Shown: positions 1 to 9,608, numbered from the stretch's first letter. The stretch: 62,298 bases of DNA from a virus (IMGVR_UViG_3300043419_001334:1-62298), one strand, 5' to 3'. Notes: generated by a model not told the origin, from the letters alone. A program made the numbers and translations.

Positions 1-206
1 GTTTTAGTGACTTTATGGCCTACTGTGGAATATCAACTGCGAATTATGATAATACTTTGGTAGGATGGGCTAATTTAACATTACAAACTGGAAGGTATTT
101 TGGAGCGTATGGTTTAACATATACATCCGCAGGTGCGGGCGGAACGGCTAGAAGTTCCATAATCTCAAATTATTCTTGGAGCTTTGTGGGAGACTCTGGT
201 GTATAA
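1..206 (+). CDS. C-terminal end of a BspA-like surface/tail protein (5' end outside window)
   Basis: The reading frame is open from the window edge, so the ATG at 15 is probably internal and this is the last ~68 residues of a longer rightward gene. The segment NYDNTLVGWANL, then a Gly/Ala-rich turn and a closing NYSWSFVGDSG, matches the typical last repeat and C-terminus of BspA-type leucine-rich-repeat proteins of Bacteroidota, which end in a Trp-containing strand and a short Asp-Gly tail. In this context it is probably the tip of a tail fibre or a virion-displayed adhesin (inference). A symmetrical terminator follows immediately, and the next gene converges from the other strand. The family call is by eye; a non-BspA fibre end is possible. 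Confidence 0.55.
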   Translation, partial: FSDFMAYCGISTANYDNTLVGWANLTLQTGRYFGAYGLTYTSAGAGGTARSSIISNYSWSFVGDSGV

Positions 207-211
207 TAAAA

Positions 212-235
212 AATCCCGTAAATATTTACGGGATT
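212..235. terminator. Bidirectional hairpin terminator
   Basis: A perfect 12-bp inverted repeat (AATCCCGTAAAT / ATTTACGGGATT) is flanked by A-runs on one side and T-rich sequence on the other. It lies between two convergent genes (rightward end at 206, leftward end at 257), so it can stop transcription from both sides. Confidence 0.8.
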
Positions 236-256
236 AATCTATTTAAAAAATTTTAA

Positions 257-847
257 TTATTTTTTATTAAGATAACTCAATACAACAGTATATGAGTCGG
301 ACATATCAAAATTTTCTTTTTTGAGTGTGTTGTTTTTTGTATACATCCACTGAATTTGTGGTTCTCTTTTAGCCACTAAATCCCAAATTATTTGTTTTTT
401 ATCACAATCTTTAGGATGTCCTCCAAATAAAACAAACTTACCTTTATCATTCTTTTGTACTAACTCAGGAAATGCGGTTTTTCTTGACTCATATGTTGAA
501 ATATATTCAGGTACAATTCCAAGAACATCATAAACTTCTTTACTTATTAAAGTATTATATCTTAATAAAGTACCAATTGTGTACGCGTTATTTGAATTTA
601 ATAGTGGTTCTTCGATAACACACTTAACAATACCTAAACCCTTATACTCTTCTAATTTTTTTCTAAAAGAAGTTGATTTAAGAAGTAATTCTTCCATCTT
701 GTTTTCTGAAGTTGGTTTAGGTCTAGGAGATATATGAGTTAACTCTAAAAGTTGTTTAGTGTTCATGTCAAATAGAGCCCAACCAATGGTTTTGGTGGAT
801 ATATCAAGTCCTAAAATTTTAGGACTTTCTTTTAAAGATTTCTTCAT
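257..847 (-). CDS. RuvC-like RNase H-fold nuclease (putative Holliday junction resolvase)
   Basis: A 196-residue protein. The first strand carries ILGLDISTKTIGWA (Asp15), the second acidic motif is CVIEEP (Glu79/80), and the C-terminus has FDMSDSYTVV (Asp181, Asp184). This order of acidic residues is that of RuvC-type Holliday junction resolvases, which cut branched DNA before packaging. A TTG at 862 would extend the frame, but the ATG at 847 lies just after the stop of the upstream fibre gene (ends 852) and gives the normal short N-terminus, so I prefer it. It is the last gene of the leftward tail-fibre block. Some phage relatives of this fold have other nuclease roles, so the exact substrate is uncertain. 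Confidence 0.65.
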   Translation of the reverse strand: MKKSLKESPKILGLDISTKTIGWALFDMNTKQLLELTHISPRPKPTSENKMEELLLKSTSFRKKLEEYKGLGIVKCVIEEPLLNSNNAYTIGTLLRYNTLISKEVYDVLGIVPEYISTYESRKTAFPELVQKNDKGKFVLFGGHPKDCDKKQIIWDLVAKREPQIQWMYTKNNTLKKENFDMSDSYTVVLSYLNKK

Positions 848-851
848 AAAA

Positions 852-3245
852 TTAAAAATCAAACTTTATCAAAAACTGTTGTATGCCTGTTCTTAGAACG
901 GGAGACTGCATTTTTGATATAATCATAAGATTTTTGTCGTCATCGTAAAGACCAATGTCTGTTATATAAGAAGAAGTACCAGGGGTCCAAGTAGGATTTG
1001 TTGTATTTTGGAAATCAGCATTACCCAAATTAACTTTATATCTCATCTCATATATTGTCGCTTGAATGTCAGTTTCAATAGAACCATAAAAATAATATTC
1101 ATCTCCAAAATTCAAAGTAATCCCTTGTTGACCTATTGTTGTTAATGAAATTAAGTCAGCCAAGTTAAATGGGGAGGCATTACTATAATCATCACTAGTT
1201 ATTACAAAAGTTGTCGATGAAAAAGCTCCAGGAGGAATAAACCCATTAATTAAATAATCTTGTAAATCCAATGTTTTATTAATAACCCTCCAATCAGATG
1301 GGTCGGGCCTTTGGTCCCCCTCAACTATTTGAGCTAAAACATAAAATTGGTCAGCAATAAAACCTTGTACATTTGAGGGTGAGGCGTCAGGAACATTCAT
1401 ACAGGCGAACTCATTACCAAAATTAATCGCAACATCTTTTGCAACAGAATCACAACTAGGGTTTGGACCTTGTATTTTTGAATAGTAATTACAGTGTAAA
1501 AAATTAGTAAATGTTGTTGAATTATACATCAAATATGTTATGTACATATACTGAGTATTCCCAGTTAACAATCCATCATAAGGTGTGGTTCCGCTTCCTC
1601 CACAAACATTAGGAACAACTAAGCTTAATCTAGGTGCTGGCAAAGTCCAATTTCGATTAGACTTATATGACATCGCAGCAATTATTTCCTCATCATCAAT
1701 AATAATAATATGGTCATCAGGAAATACTTTACCAATTCTGCTAGGATAACCATCTTCATTAGCATTACCATCCCAAAGGTGAAAATATCTATGACCAGGT
1801 CTGTTCATATCTTGGTTAAAATTTGATGTTAAATAATGAGCTTGGAATAAATTTAAAGTCGCAAACCCTGGAGGGTCTACCCAAAATGTTTGTCCGCTAC
1901 AACATGTCGGTGATTTATGCCACATTAACCAAGGTATGTGTAATCTAAAATTACGCCCCTCTCCTGTTGTATCAGCAGGTAGTGATGGGTCATGAGCCTG
2001 CATTGCAAACTTTTCCCCATAAAAATAATCTATAGTTTGATTTGTATAATGTATTATCGCAATTGCCTTTTGTTCTTCAGGTCTAACAGTTATTCTATCA
2101 CCTAATGAGTTATTATAAAAAACAGAACTACTATCTGTTTGTCCAGAACTTGATGAATATCCATAGTATTCTTTACTACCAAGATATTCAACTGAACCAA
2201 ATCCTGCGTAATCTACGTATGTTGATGACATTAACCCTGCCGGATTTTCAGACCAAGGAATATTCATATTCCAAATTTTTGTATCAAATTGGTCAGTATC
2301 ACAAACAGATTCAAAATTAATAACATCATCTCTCCAATGTTCTCTTGGGGTAAGACTATCGTAAAGTTCAGTCATACCAGATGGGTAAAATAAAATTCTT
2401 CCGAAACAACCGCTCGCAAAGTAACTAAAGTTCGGTGTAGGTCTATCCAATTCAATTATATTATTACAAAATGAAACTACTTTATACGTTAGTATCGGAT
2501 AACAATTTGTAAATGACATTAAACATGGTGTAGGTTCAGGTGGGGTGCAAATGAATCTAGTAGGTTCAGGTGGACAATTAGTACCTGATGGGGTTGGTGT
2601 TGGTAATGGGGTTTCACAAGGATATTCAGGTTGTTGTGGGGGTGTTGATGACGGAGTTGGTGTTGGAGTAGGTGAAGTTGGGATTACACAACTACAATTA
2701 TTAGCCCCAACTCCATTGTAATATATTGTTATAATATCTCCTGATTGAGGTAGTCTTAATATATTACTGTTACATGCTGAAAAAGACACCTCTATTGTAT
2801 TACTACCATTTAAAGTAGTCATATCAACAATATAGTTTGAATTTAAAGCTATATTACCTGTAGTAATAGCACTCCAATCTAAAGTACTAGCGGTTAAATC
2901 AGCACTAAAAAATCCTCTCATAGCGGCGGTATTAAACACATCGTATATTTGAGAATCTGCATTTGGTACTCCATATGTGTTACCTTGCAAACCTTTAACG
3001 TAATACGGATATTTGATATATTGTTTATTAGGTTCACATCCAAAACTATTATTATGAGAGTTGAATCCAGGTGTTAATATCATAGTGTCAAACTGATTGT
3101 AGGTTGAAGGTAAATTATAAGTAACCTCACAATCTCCAATTTGAAAATAAGATATATTAAAGTTACCTTGTGATAGTTTTTTTCTACCTGCGTCAGTTAA
3201 CCTTGAATTTATTAGACCTGATGTATTTTTAAGTATGTAACTCAT
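852..3245 (-). CDS. Large tail/baseplate-associated structural protein with Pro/Thr linker
   Basis: A 797-residue protein with no signal peptide. Its N-terminus (ILKNTSGLINSRLTDAGRKK, then a segment with FQIGDCEV) resembles a conserved N-terminal attachment region seen in tail proteins of large Bacteroidota phages. From memory this is a family resemblance only. Around residues 187-240 lies a Pro/Thr/Cys-rich linker with repeated PTPTP units. The remainder is beta-rich and Tyr/Asn/Ser-rich with scattered Cys, and ends in IQQFLIKFDF. It sits last but one in the leftward fibre block, downstream of the protease gene, and is probably an appendage on the same baseplate. A TATTTAT box lies just before the start. 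Enzymatic function not recognised. Confidence 0.6.
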   Translation of the reverse strand: MSYILKNTSGLINSRLTDAGRKKLSQGNFNISYFQIGDCEVTYNLPSTYNQFDTMILTPGFNSHNNSFGCEPNKQYIKYPYYVKGLQGNTYGVPNADSQIYDVFNTAAMRGFFSADLTASTLDWSAITTGNIALNSNYIVDMTTLNGSNTIEVSFSACNSNILRLPQSGDIITIYYNGVGANNCSCVIPTSPTPTPTPSSTPPQQPEYPCETPLPTPTPSGTNCPPEPTRFICTPPEPTPCLMSFTNCYPILTYKVVSFCNNIIELDRPTPNFSYFASGCFGRILFYPSGMTELYDSLTPREHWRDDVINFESVCDTDQFDTKIWNMNIPWSENPAGLMSSTYVDYAGFGSVEYLGSKEYYGYSSSSGQTDSSSVFYNNSLGDRITVRPEEQKAIAIIHYTNQTIDYFYGEKFAMQAHDPSLPADTTGEGRNFRLHIPWLMWHKSPTCCSGQTFWVDPPGFATLNLFQAHYLTSNFNQDMNRPGHRYFHLWDGNANEDGYPSRIGKVFPDDHIIIIDDEEIIAAMSYKSNRNWTLPAPRLSLVVPNVCGGSGTTPYDGLLTGNTQYMYITYLMYNSTTFTNFLHCNYYSKIQGPNPSCDSVAKDVAINFGNEFACMNVPDASPSNVQGFIADQFYVLAQIVEGDQRPDPSDWRVINKTLDLQDYLINGFIPPGAFSSTTFVITSDDYSNASPFNLADLISLTTIGQQGITLNFGDEYYFYGSIETDIQATIYEMRYKVNLGNADFQNTTNPTWTPGTSSYITDIGLYDDDKNLMIISKMQSPVLRTGIQQFLIKFDF
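2528..2683 (-). repeat. Pro/Thr linker-coding repeat tract
   Basis: Degenerate short repeats (GGTGTTGG-type units on the + strand) encode two PTPTP-rich linkers separated by a Cys-containing segment. The same word GGAGTTGGTGTTGG recurs in the linker of the neighbouring protease gene. Confidence 0.65.
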
Positions 3246-3250
3246 TTGTT

Positions 3251-3257
3251 ATAAATA
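3251..3257 (-). promoter_or_regulatory. TATTTAT box upstream of the 797-residue structural gene
   Basis: Coding-strand context GTATATTTATAAC ends only 5 bases before the ATG at 3245, in the 27-base gap after the protease gene. Confidence 0.35.
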
Positions 3258-3272
3258 TACTTTTTAAAGTTT

Positions 3273-6200
3273 TTAAGTAATTACTACTTGACAATAATTA
3301 CATCCACTAATTACCGCGTTCGCCAGTGTGTAATTTTCAACCGCCTTAGAACTGTAGCAATAGTTAGAGATATTTTTAACTATCGTGGTAGTAGTTTCTA
3401 CATTAATAGAATCACCTGAAATCATGTAGACAGTGTTCCAATTCTCAGTAGAAGCCGTAATGTATTTAGAATTACTTTGGCAGCCTGCGGCAAAATTAGT
3501 TCCAGTAGATGTACTTGAACCGCTTGAACTTATCGCTTGTGGAACGTTGTTCAATTTTAATATGGAGTTAGTTGTAAGTGTGGATGCGGTTTGAGATGGC
3601 GATGTATCAAACGTATTGGTATGTAAAACATCAAATATAATAGTCGTACCTGTTGGTAAGGACGGTGTGACGTTTACTATTGTATTATATTGTTTTGTAA
3701 GTGTGGTTGTGGTATTCGAAACTATAGATTGACTAGTTGTTAAATATAAATTGTATACGGTTATGTTTTGAGCAGAGGTTAATGTAATTTTTTGTGTAGT
3801 TGTTGCACCACTTAAGTCTTTACCTATCACAATATAATCACCACCTTTTAGTCCGTTAAAAATTGGGTAACTCTTATAAGTTGTTCCATTGTCTATTGAA
3901 TACTGATATGGGGGAGTTCCTCCTGTTACATTAAACACGATGGAACCATTAGATTCTTGTGTTGGGTTATTTTGAGATATTTTCATTCCTAATGTTGGAT
4001 TATATGTACATAATCCTTGTGAAATTGTAAGGTCATACGATGACCCTGATATTGTATAAATACCAAATGGACTAACCGGATTGTGAGTCGCCTCAGATAA
4101 GAACCCTGTCGAACCCGTTACCCCACTAGTCTCCCATTTTGTGGTATCGGTGTTAAAATATAATACCCAATCATCCCCTGTCTCACCACATGGTAATTGA
4201 CCAGTCCAACTTGCTTGACCATTTATTTCACCATTATAAGTTAATTCAAAAATGTCCTCTCCACATTCAGACGGATTATCGAATGATGCACAAACATCAC
4301 CACTATAACATAAACCTTCGAAAACTCTAGCCGTTATTGTTGAATAGGTTGACCCTATAACCCCCCAACCCGTTACTGGTGGCGACTTAGGACTATAGTT
4401 TAATATTTTATATGATTCCCCATAAAATCCTTGGATAAACCAATAAGGTTGTTTACTATCATTAACCCAATAAATTGAATAATCGCCACTGTTATCAACC
4501 CAACTTGGTTTACCATTAATTAATCTTTGGTTATCATTAAATTGATATTGATTTGGTGTTCCATCAATTGTTATTGTAACACATAATTTTGGTTCGGGTG
4601 ATAATGATGTTGGCGAAATGGATAAAGTTGATGTGAAATTTTGAGGTCCTGAAACAACACAGACTGTAACTGCCGTAAAATCATAGTAATAGTCAGTAGT
4701 TGTTGCGGTGTATTCTCCAGGTAATAATTGGTATAAATTTGGTCCACTTTGCCCATTACTCCATGTTGTAAGATATGGTGGGGTTCCTCCAGTTATTGTT
4801 AATGTTGCAGTTCCATCACCAACTACAGATTGTGAAGAAGTTGTAGAACATATCACCCCCATGGGATATAAAACAATCGGAGCACATTCATTACCTAATA
4901 AGTAATAAGTACCACATTGATTAGTTCCACTTACAGATGGATATAATGTTGTAGGGTCAGGGTCAGGTGGGTCACAACCTTGTAAAACGCTAGTAACTGT
5001 AGTTGCCGTACACGCGGAACAATTAATAAAATAATTAGACTGAAATAGATTAACACTAGCATCATAAATGATTGATGATGGAGGTATAGCGGTTCCATAT
5101 ACCTCGCAGCACCCTGTAAAATGACGCATTTCTAAATAATACGACTCACCAGGTATTGGTATTTTATTTTGTAAGGATTGAGCTACAGGTTGAACTCCAG
5201 AACTTAATGTAAAATTATTTGTTGGGAAATTTTGTACCCCGAAAAATGAACTTGGGTTTCCCGAATCATCATCACAAATTTTAAAATAAACAGGAGGGTT
5301 TGAACCATAGGAAGTACTAAACCAATCACTAGCACTTATACAAGTAGTTGGAGTTGAGTCCTGCCATTCATAAACAGTACCAACCGGATAAGTTGAATTT
5401 ATATTTAATATACTTAATAAGGTATTAGTTGACACTTCCCTACATTCCCACCAAAATTCAATATCATTCCAAAATATAATACCGTTTATATTATTATTAC
5501 CGTTTTTTAATGTAAATTCAAAGGCATTTCTACCTCCAATTATACCCGCATCTGAAGCGTTAACAATTCCACATTGTGAATACACAACTAATAATGTATT
5601 AGACGCAGGTGGTGTTGGTCCACCTCCAGTTGGAGTTGGGGTCTGTGGTGGTGTTGGTGTTATTGGAGGTGTTGACCCTCCTCCTCCCCCTGTTGGTGGT
5701 GTTATTGTTGGAGTTGGTGTTGGGGTACCACCTGGTGGTACCGCCCCCATTGAATTTAATAGGGGTTCTCTAGCTCCTCCAGGTGCGAAAAGAGCTAAAG
5801 ACCTTGATACTTGCCCCGGTGAAAACATAAACATACAAGCACTACGTGTATAGTCCATGTAATTCATCGTCATTTCAATTGGATTACCAGGGCAACTAGA
5901 ATAGTGAGGATAAGCTGGGCATCCTGAGTTTGGTCCATCGTGTTCTGGTGTATCACTAACCCCATCACTAGCTCCACACCCACTACCTCCCCATATATGT
6001 TTTAAATTTAACCAGTGTCCTATTTCATGTACAGCAATCCTACCAATGCCGTATATAGAGTTAGACGGGTTTGGATTCGATATACTACCAACTGAAAAAT
6101 ATGATATAACTATACCGTCACGTTCAGGTGACCCTCCCGGATAAGGGGCGTAACCACCTAAACCAGGTTCTAAAGCACACACCCAAATATTTAAATAACT

Positions 6201-6668
6201 GTCTCTATCCCAAGCATCAAATCCACCATCTGAAAAAAATCTAGGGTCATTTGGACCGTCAAAATAATCCAAATTAGTAGTTCTTCTCTGTATACCAGTT
6301 GTAGGGTCACCATTTGGGGCTCTTGACGCAATAGTAAATTGTATACCCATGTTACCCGCCGGTTGGAATATTGGTGGTACGTCAACTATATCAGGGTTTG
6401 TTGCACTAAAATCTAAATTTAATTGGTCTATTTGTGCTTGTAATAAATCATAGGAAACATTTTGTTCCGTTGTTTTATATATAACATGGAAAACTACAGG
6501 TATTGTAATTATCTGAGTTGAAGTGTAGGAAGGATTAATTGCTAAAAATGCCGTTGTGAAATTTTCAACCGCTGTTTTTCCAGACGCGTAACTAGGGTCA
6601 ACTAAGTTTAAATAATCCTCTTGAGCGTCTAATCCACAAGGTAAAGATATTTCAGTAAAACTACTCAT
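3273..6668 (-). CDS. M43 (pappalysin/cytophagalysin-like) metalloprotease with Pro/Thr linker and Ig/SprB-like repeats
   Basis: A 1131-residue protein. Residues ~50-300 form an M43-type zinc protease: IPVVFHVIYKTTEQN near the start, zinc motif HEIGHWLNLKH (His214, Glu215, His218, His224), Asp-rich SDTPEHDGP, and a Met-turn in MTMNYMDY (266-273), all intact. A Pro/Thr/Gly linker (~311-356) joins it to a long region with Cys-rich segments and at least two SprB-type repeats (GGTPPYLTTWSNG and GGTPPYQYSIDNG). There is no signal peptide, so it is not made for host export. Position in the tail-fibre block suggests a virion-borne enzyme that cleaves host surface proteins during adsorption (inference). 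Activity is likely; location on the particle is unproven. Confidence 0.8.
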   Translation of the reverse strand: MSSFTEISLPCGLDAQEDYLNLVDPSYASGKTAVENFTTAFLAINPSYTSTQIITIPVVFHVIYKTTEQNVSYDLLQAQIDQLNLDFSATNPDIVDVPPIFQPAGNMGIQFTIASRAPNGDPTTGIQRRTTNLDYFDGPNDPRFFSDGGFDAWDRDSYLNIWVCALEPGLGGYAPYPGGSPERDGIVISYFSVGSISNPNPSNSIYGIGRIAVHEIGHWLNLKHIWGGSGCGASDGVSDTPEHDGPNSGCPAYPHYSSCPGNPIEMTMNYMDYTRSACMFMFSPGQVSRSLALFAPGGAREPLLNSMGAVPPGGTPTPTPTITPPTGGGGGSTPPITPTPPQTPTPTGGGPTPPASNTLLVVYSQCGIVNASDAGIIGGRNAFEFTLKNGNNNINGIIFWNDIEFWWECREVSTNTLLSILNINSTYPVGTVYEWQDSTPTTCISASDWFSTSYGSNPPVYFKICDDDSGNPSSFFGVQNFPTNNFTLSSGVQPVAQSLQNKIPIPGESYYLEMRHFTGCCEVYGTAIPPSSIIYDASVNLFQSNYFINCSACTATTVTSVLQGCDPPDPDPTTLYPSVSGTNQCGTYYLLGNECAPIVLYPMGVICSTTSSQSVVGDGTATLTITGGTPPYLTTWSNGQSGPNLYQLLPGEYTATTTDYYYDFTAVTVCVVSGPQNFTSTLSISPTSLSPEPKLCVTITIDGTPNQYQFNDNQRLINGKPSWVDNSGDYSIYWVNDSKQPYWFIQGFYGESYKILNYSPKSPPVTGWGVIGSTYSTITARVFEGLCYSGDVCASFDNPSECGEDIFELTYNGEINGQASWTGQLPCGETGDDWVLYFNTDTTKWETSGVTGSTGFLSEATHNPVSPFGIYTISGSSYDLTISQGLCTYNPTLGMKISQNNPTQESNGSIVFNVTGGTPPYQYSIDNGTTYKSYPIFNGLKGGDYIVIGKDLSGATTTQKITLTSAQNITVYNLYLTTSQSIVSNTTTTLTKQYNTIVNVTPSLPTGTTIIFDVLHTNTFDTSPSQTASTLTTNSILKLNNVPQAISSSGSSTSTGTNFAAGCQSNSKYITASTENWNTVYMISGDSINVETTTTIVKNISNYCYSSKAVENYTLANAVISGCNYCQVVIT
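5605..5740 (-). repeat. Pro/Thr/Gly linker-coding repeat tract in the protease gene
   Basis: Short GT/GGT-rich repeat units encode PTPTPTITPP, a run of five Gly and a second Pro/Thr stretch. Such linkers separate catalytic and binding modules in secreted hydrolases. The DNA shares words with the linker tract near 2650. Confidence 0.7.
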
Positions 6669-6758
6669 TTAAATAAAATTACAATTTTCCATTTTTATAA
6701 AACTTGAACTATAATTAATAATTATCAAAATATTCAAAACAACTACAAAAAAACTATT

Positions 6759-9608
6759 TTATGGTATTAATTCCTCCGTTAAACATTCGTAATATTGATT
6801 ACCAACCAATAAATTAGTAGGTGTTGGTGGTGATGGCATAACATATTCAAAAGTTACCGTATAAGGACTTGATGTATCTACAGAATAAACTCTTAAATCA
6901 TCCTGATTCATAACGTATAATGTAGTTGCAATTTGGAATACACTATATGAAGAACCTGGTGGTAATAATGCTTGAGCTTCTAAATAACCAGTACTAGTAT
7001 ATTGACTTAAGAAATTATTATTATCAACGTCTAATGTTGTAATAAATATTTTACCAGTATTTGTGAAACTAATTGAATTTTTAATTTCAGTAAATGGAAT
7101 TAGTGACAAATTGAATTTAGGAGTAACATTTCCATTACTTAGGTCAACTTGCATTAAATCATAGGACCCACTAACGTTACATAATAATGTATTACTATCG
7201 AAATATGATAATCCATAAGTCAGTGTTTGTGATAAAATAATTTCTCTATTATATGTCAAATCAATAGGACACAAATTATTTATATCATATTCAAAAATAC
7301 TACCCCCACCGCCATCTAATACCCACAATTTATTTTCACTTCTTGTTATACCTAATGATGTAGTATATTGAGTTGTGGTTGGTAATATCTCATATAGATT
7401 AGTACTAGGATTAAAATCATATACGTCATTATCTGAAGCGAATAAAACATCACAAACTTTAACACAAGCGACGTTACAAGTTTCACAGGAGATATCATAT
7501 AAAATTTTAACCGCAACGTTTACAACTAAGTCTGATAAATTATTTTGATTAATACCACAACCAGCAATAATTGTAATAGTACCATTTGGGTAATTAAATA
7601 TTATCTCATCTATACCTGTTATCTGTAATATAAGTTGTCTAATAGTTTCAAAAAAGACATTGTCCGTTGGATAATCTCCTAACCCATAACCATAATAAAA
7701 TATTTCACTCAATACCGCAGCCCCAATGGTTACTTCCGCAGTCCATGTTGTTTGGTTTAAAATACAATTAGTATCCCCCGCAGTTAAATCAAAATAACCC
7801 TCAGACAACATTTCTTTAAGTCCTTTTTTAACTATAATACCGTTGTCTTGGATATCACCATTACAAACATTATAAGTTTGCTGGGAACTAAACACTAAAG
7901 GTCCTACTAATGTTATATCTTTAGTTAAAGTACACCCATTACTATCATTAATGGTTAATGTGTAAGTTCCTGGTGATAAATTTATTACTGTCAATCCGGT
8001 TTGACCATTAACGTTATTACTCCAAGTTAATGTAAATGGTGGTTCACCTTGTGTAATGAAAGTCGTAATACTACCATTGACTCCATTAGTTGGATTTATA
8101 CCTTGTAAACTAAAGTCCACAGGTGGTATGGTGTCGATAATAAATGTTTCTTGTATTTGACAACCTGTGTCGTCAGTAACACTAATAAAATAACCCCCAA
8201 CGGTTAACCCATTAAAAGTGTAATTAGTGTTTGAGGTCGTAACCGGTGGTAACCCGTTTACCTCGTAAGTGTATGTGGAACTTGTTCCAAAAACTTCTAC
8301 ATATAACGAACCTACAGAAGTTAAACAATCGGCATCGGTAGTCGTAATCTGTATTGAAAAATTATCAATAGTGTTAATCGTAACGCTTTGGTAAAATGTA
8401 CATGGTCCATTATCACTTATATTTAAATCATAGATACCACCCTGTAAATTAGAAAATGTTATTGTAGGCACATTACTTGTTAGTGTTTGTAAAAATCCGC
8501 TAGTATTAGACAATACAAATGTGTAAATAGGGGTACCTCCAATTAGATTAACCGTTATAGTTCCTTGTCCATTGTCACACACACTGTCTGTGGTAATTAT
8601 AGATTGTAACGAAAAACCTCCAGCTGTTAGTAATGAGGTTTGGATTACGGTAGTACAAAGTCCAGCATCAGTTACTGTCACTGTGTACGGACCTGATGGT
8701 AAATCTATAAAGGTATACGAATTAGAAAAACTAATGTCTTCAAATCCATTCGATAGTTGGTACCTAAATGGTGCCGTTCCACCACTTAGATATAATGTAA
8801 ATGACCCATCTGCAGCATAACATGAAGGTGGATTAAGAGTTAATGCAACTTGTCCTAACGATTCTACCAAATTTACATCAACTGATTTATTAACAACACA
8901 CCCATTAGAATCCGTAACTGTCACGTTGTATGAACCGTATGTCAATCCTGATATTGATGATGTTGTTTCTCCATTTGACCATAGATAAGTGTATGGAGCA
9001 CTACCGGTTAAACCTGTTACGAATAATTTACCTGAATTAGCAAAACATGCAGAATCATTTACAATGTAAAATCCATAATCAAATGAAGTTGATGATAATA
9101 TTATACAAGTTTCTGATTTTCCTGTACATCCCCCTCCATCATCCGCTATCACATACCATATTCCAGCAGGAACTGTGGTGGTGTAGAAATTATTTAAAGA
9201 TGTACCAGAATTGTAAAATCCATTTGTAGTTTCATAAACATAGTATGTCGATTCCCCATAAGAATTTGAGGTTTGAGCAGTTAAGCTACCACTATTTACA
9301 CCACATGTAGTATCAATATGGTCAGTTATAGAAACACACGCACCGCTTGAAATAAAAAAACTAACTAAAACGGGGTCAGGATTTGATATACAACTATCAT
9401 ATAATTGAAAGGTATATGTTCCAGCGCTTAAATTGTATTCAGTGTATGTTGTAACTCCCGGCCCTAAAAAAACTAAATCAGTTCTTGGGTAAACCCATTG
9501 TACTGAATAGTCAGGAGCACTACCAAAGATTTCCAAATTAAATATTCCAGAGTCAGTTATCGAGCAGTCACCAGTTAATGTTAAAAGGGTTTGTAGATTA
9601 CACGCCAT
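6759..9608 (-). CDS. SprB-repeat fibre protein with C-terminal beta-propeller-like region
   Basis: A 949-residue protein starting at the ATG at 9608, whose A and T overlap the stop of the preceding gene (TAATG); a GTG at 9617 is less likely. Roughly residues 1-570 contain five to six Ig-like repeats of the SprB type, each with a Gly-Thr/Ser-x-Pro-Tyr turn, SNG, and a closing G-x-Y-x-V-x-V-T-D-x-x-G-C, for example APYTYLWSNG and YNVTVTDSNGC. SprB is the gliding adhesin of Flavobacterium. A middle segment is Cys-containing. The last ~230 residues show repeated short strands (NKLWVLDGGGG, GKIFITTLDVD, TTLYVMNQDDLRVY) that look like an NHL/SMP-30-type propeller. It probably forms a receptor-binding fibre (inference). 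Confidence 0.72.
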   Translation of the reverse strand: MACNLQTLLTLTGDCSITDSGIFNLEIFGSAPDYSVQWVYPRTDLVFLGPGVTTYTEYNLSAGTYTFQLYDSCISNPDPVLVSFFISSGACVSITDHIDTTCGVNSGSLTAQTSNSYGESTYYVYETTNGFYNSGTSLNNFYTTTVPAGIWYVIADDGGGCTGKSETCIILSSTSFDYGFYIVNDSACFANSGKLFVTGLTGSAPYTYLWSNGETTSSISGLTYGSYNVTVTDSNGCVVNKSVDVNLVESLGQVALTLNPPSCYAADGSFTLYLSGGTAPFRYQLSNGFEDISFSNSYTFIDLPSGPYTVTVTDAGLCTTVIQTSLLTAGGFSLQSIITTDSVCDNGQGTITVNLIGGTPIYTFVLSNTSGFLQTLTSNVPTITFSNLQGGIYDLNISDNGPCTFYQSVTINTIDNFSIQITTTDADCLTSVGSLYVEVFGTSSTYTYEVNGLPPVTTSNTNYTFNGLTVGGYFISVTDDTGCQIQETFIIDTIPPVDFSLQGINPTNGVNGSITTFITQGEPPFTLTWSNNVNGQTGLTVINLSPGTYTLTINDSNGCTLTKDITLVGPLVFSSQQTYNVCNGDIQDNGIIVKKGLKEMLSEGYFDLTAGDTNCILNQTTWTAEVTIGAAVLSEIFYYGYGLGDYPTDNVFFETIRQLILQITGIDEIIFNYPNGTITIIAGCGINQNNLSDLVVNVAVKILYDISCETCNVACVKVCDVLFASDNDVYDFNPSTNLYEILPTTTQYTTSLGITRSENKLWVLDGGGGSIFEYDINNLCPIDLTYNREIILSQTLTYGLSYFDSNTLLCNVSGSYDLMQVDLSNGNVTPKFNLSLIPFTEIKNSISFTNTGKIFITTLDVDNNNFLSQYTSTGYLEAQALLPPGSSYSVFQIATTLYVMNQDDLRVYSVDTSSPYTVTFEYVMPSPPTPTNLLVGNQYYECLTEELIP

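Noticed and set aside
6759-9608. Diversity-generating retroelement variable region in the fibre genes
   Set aside because: No reverse transcriptase or template repeat was seen in the window.
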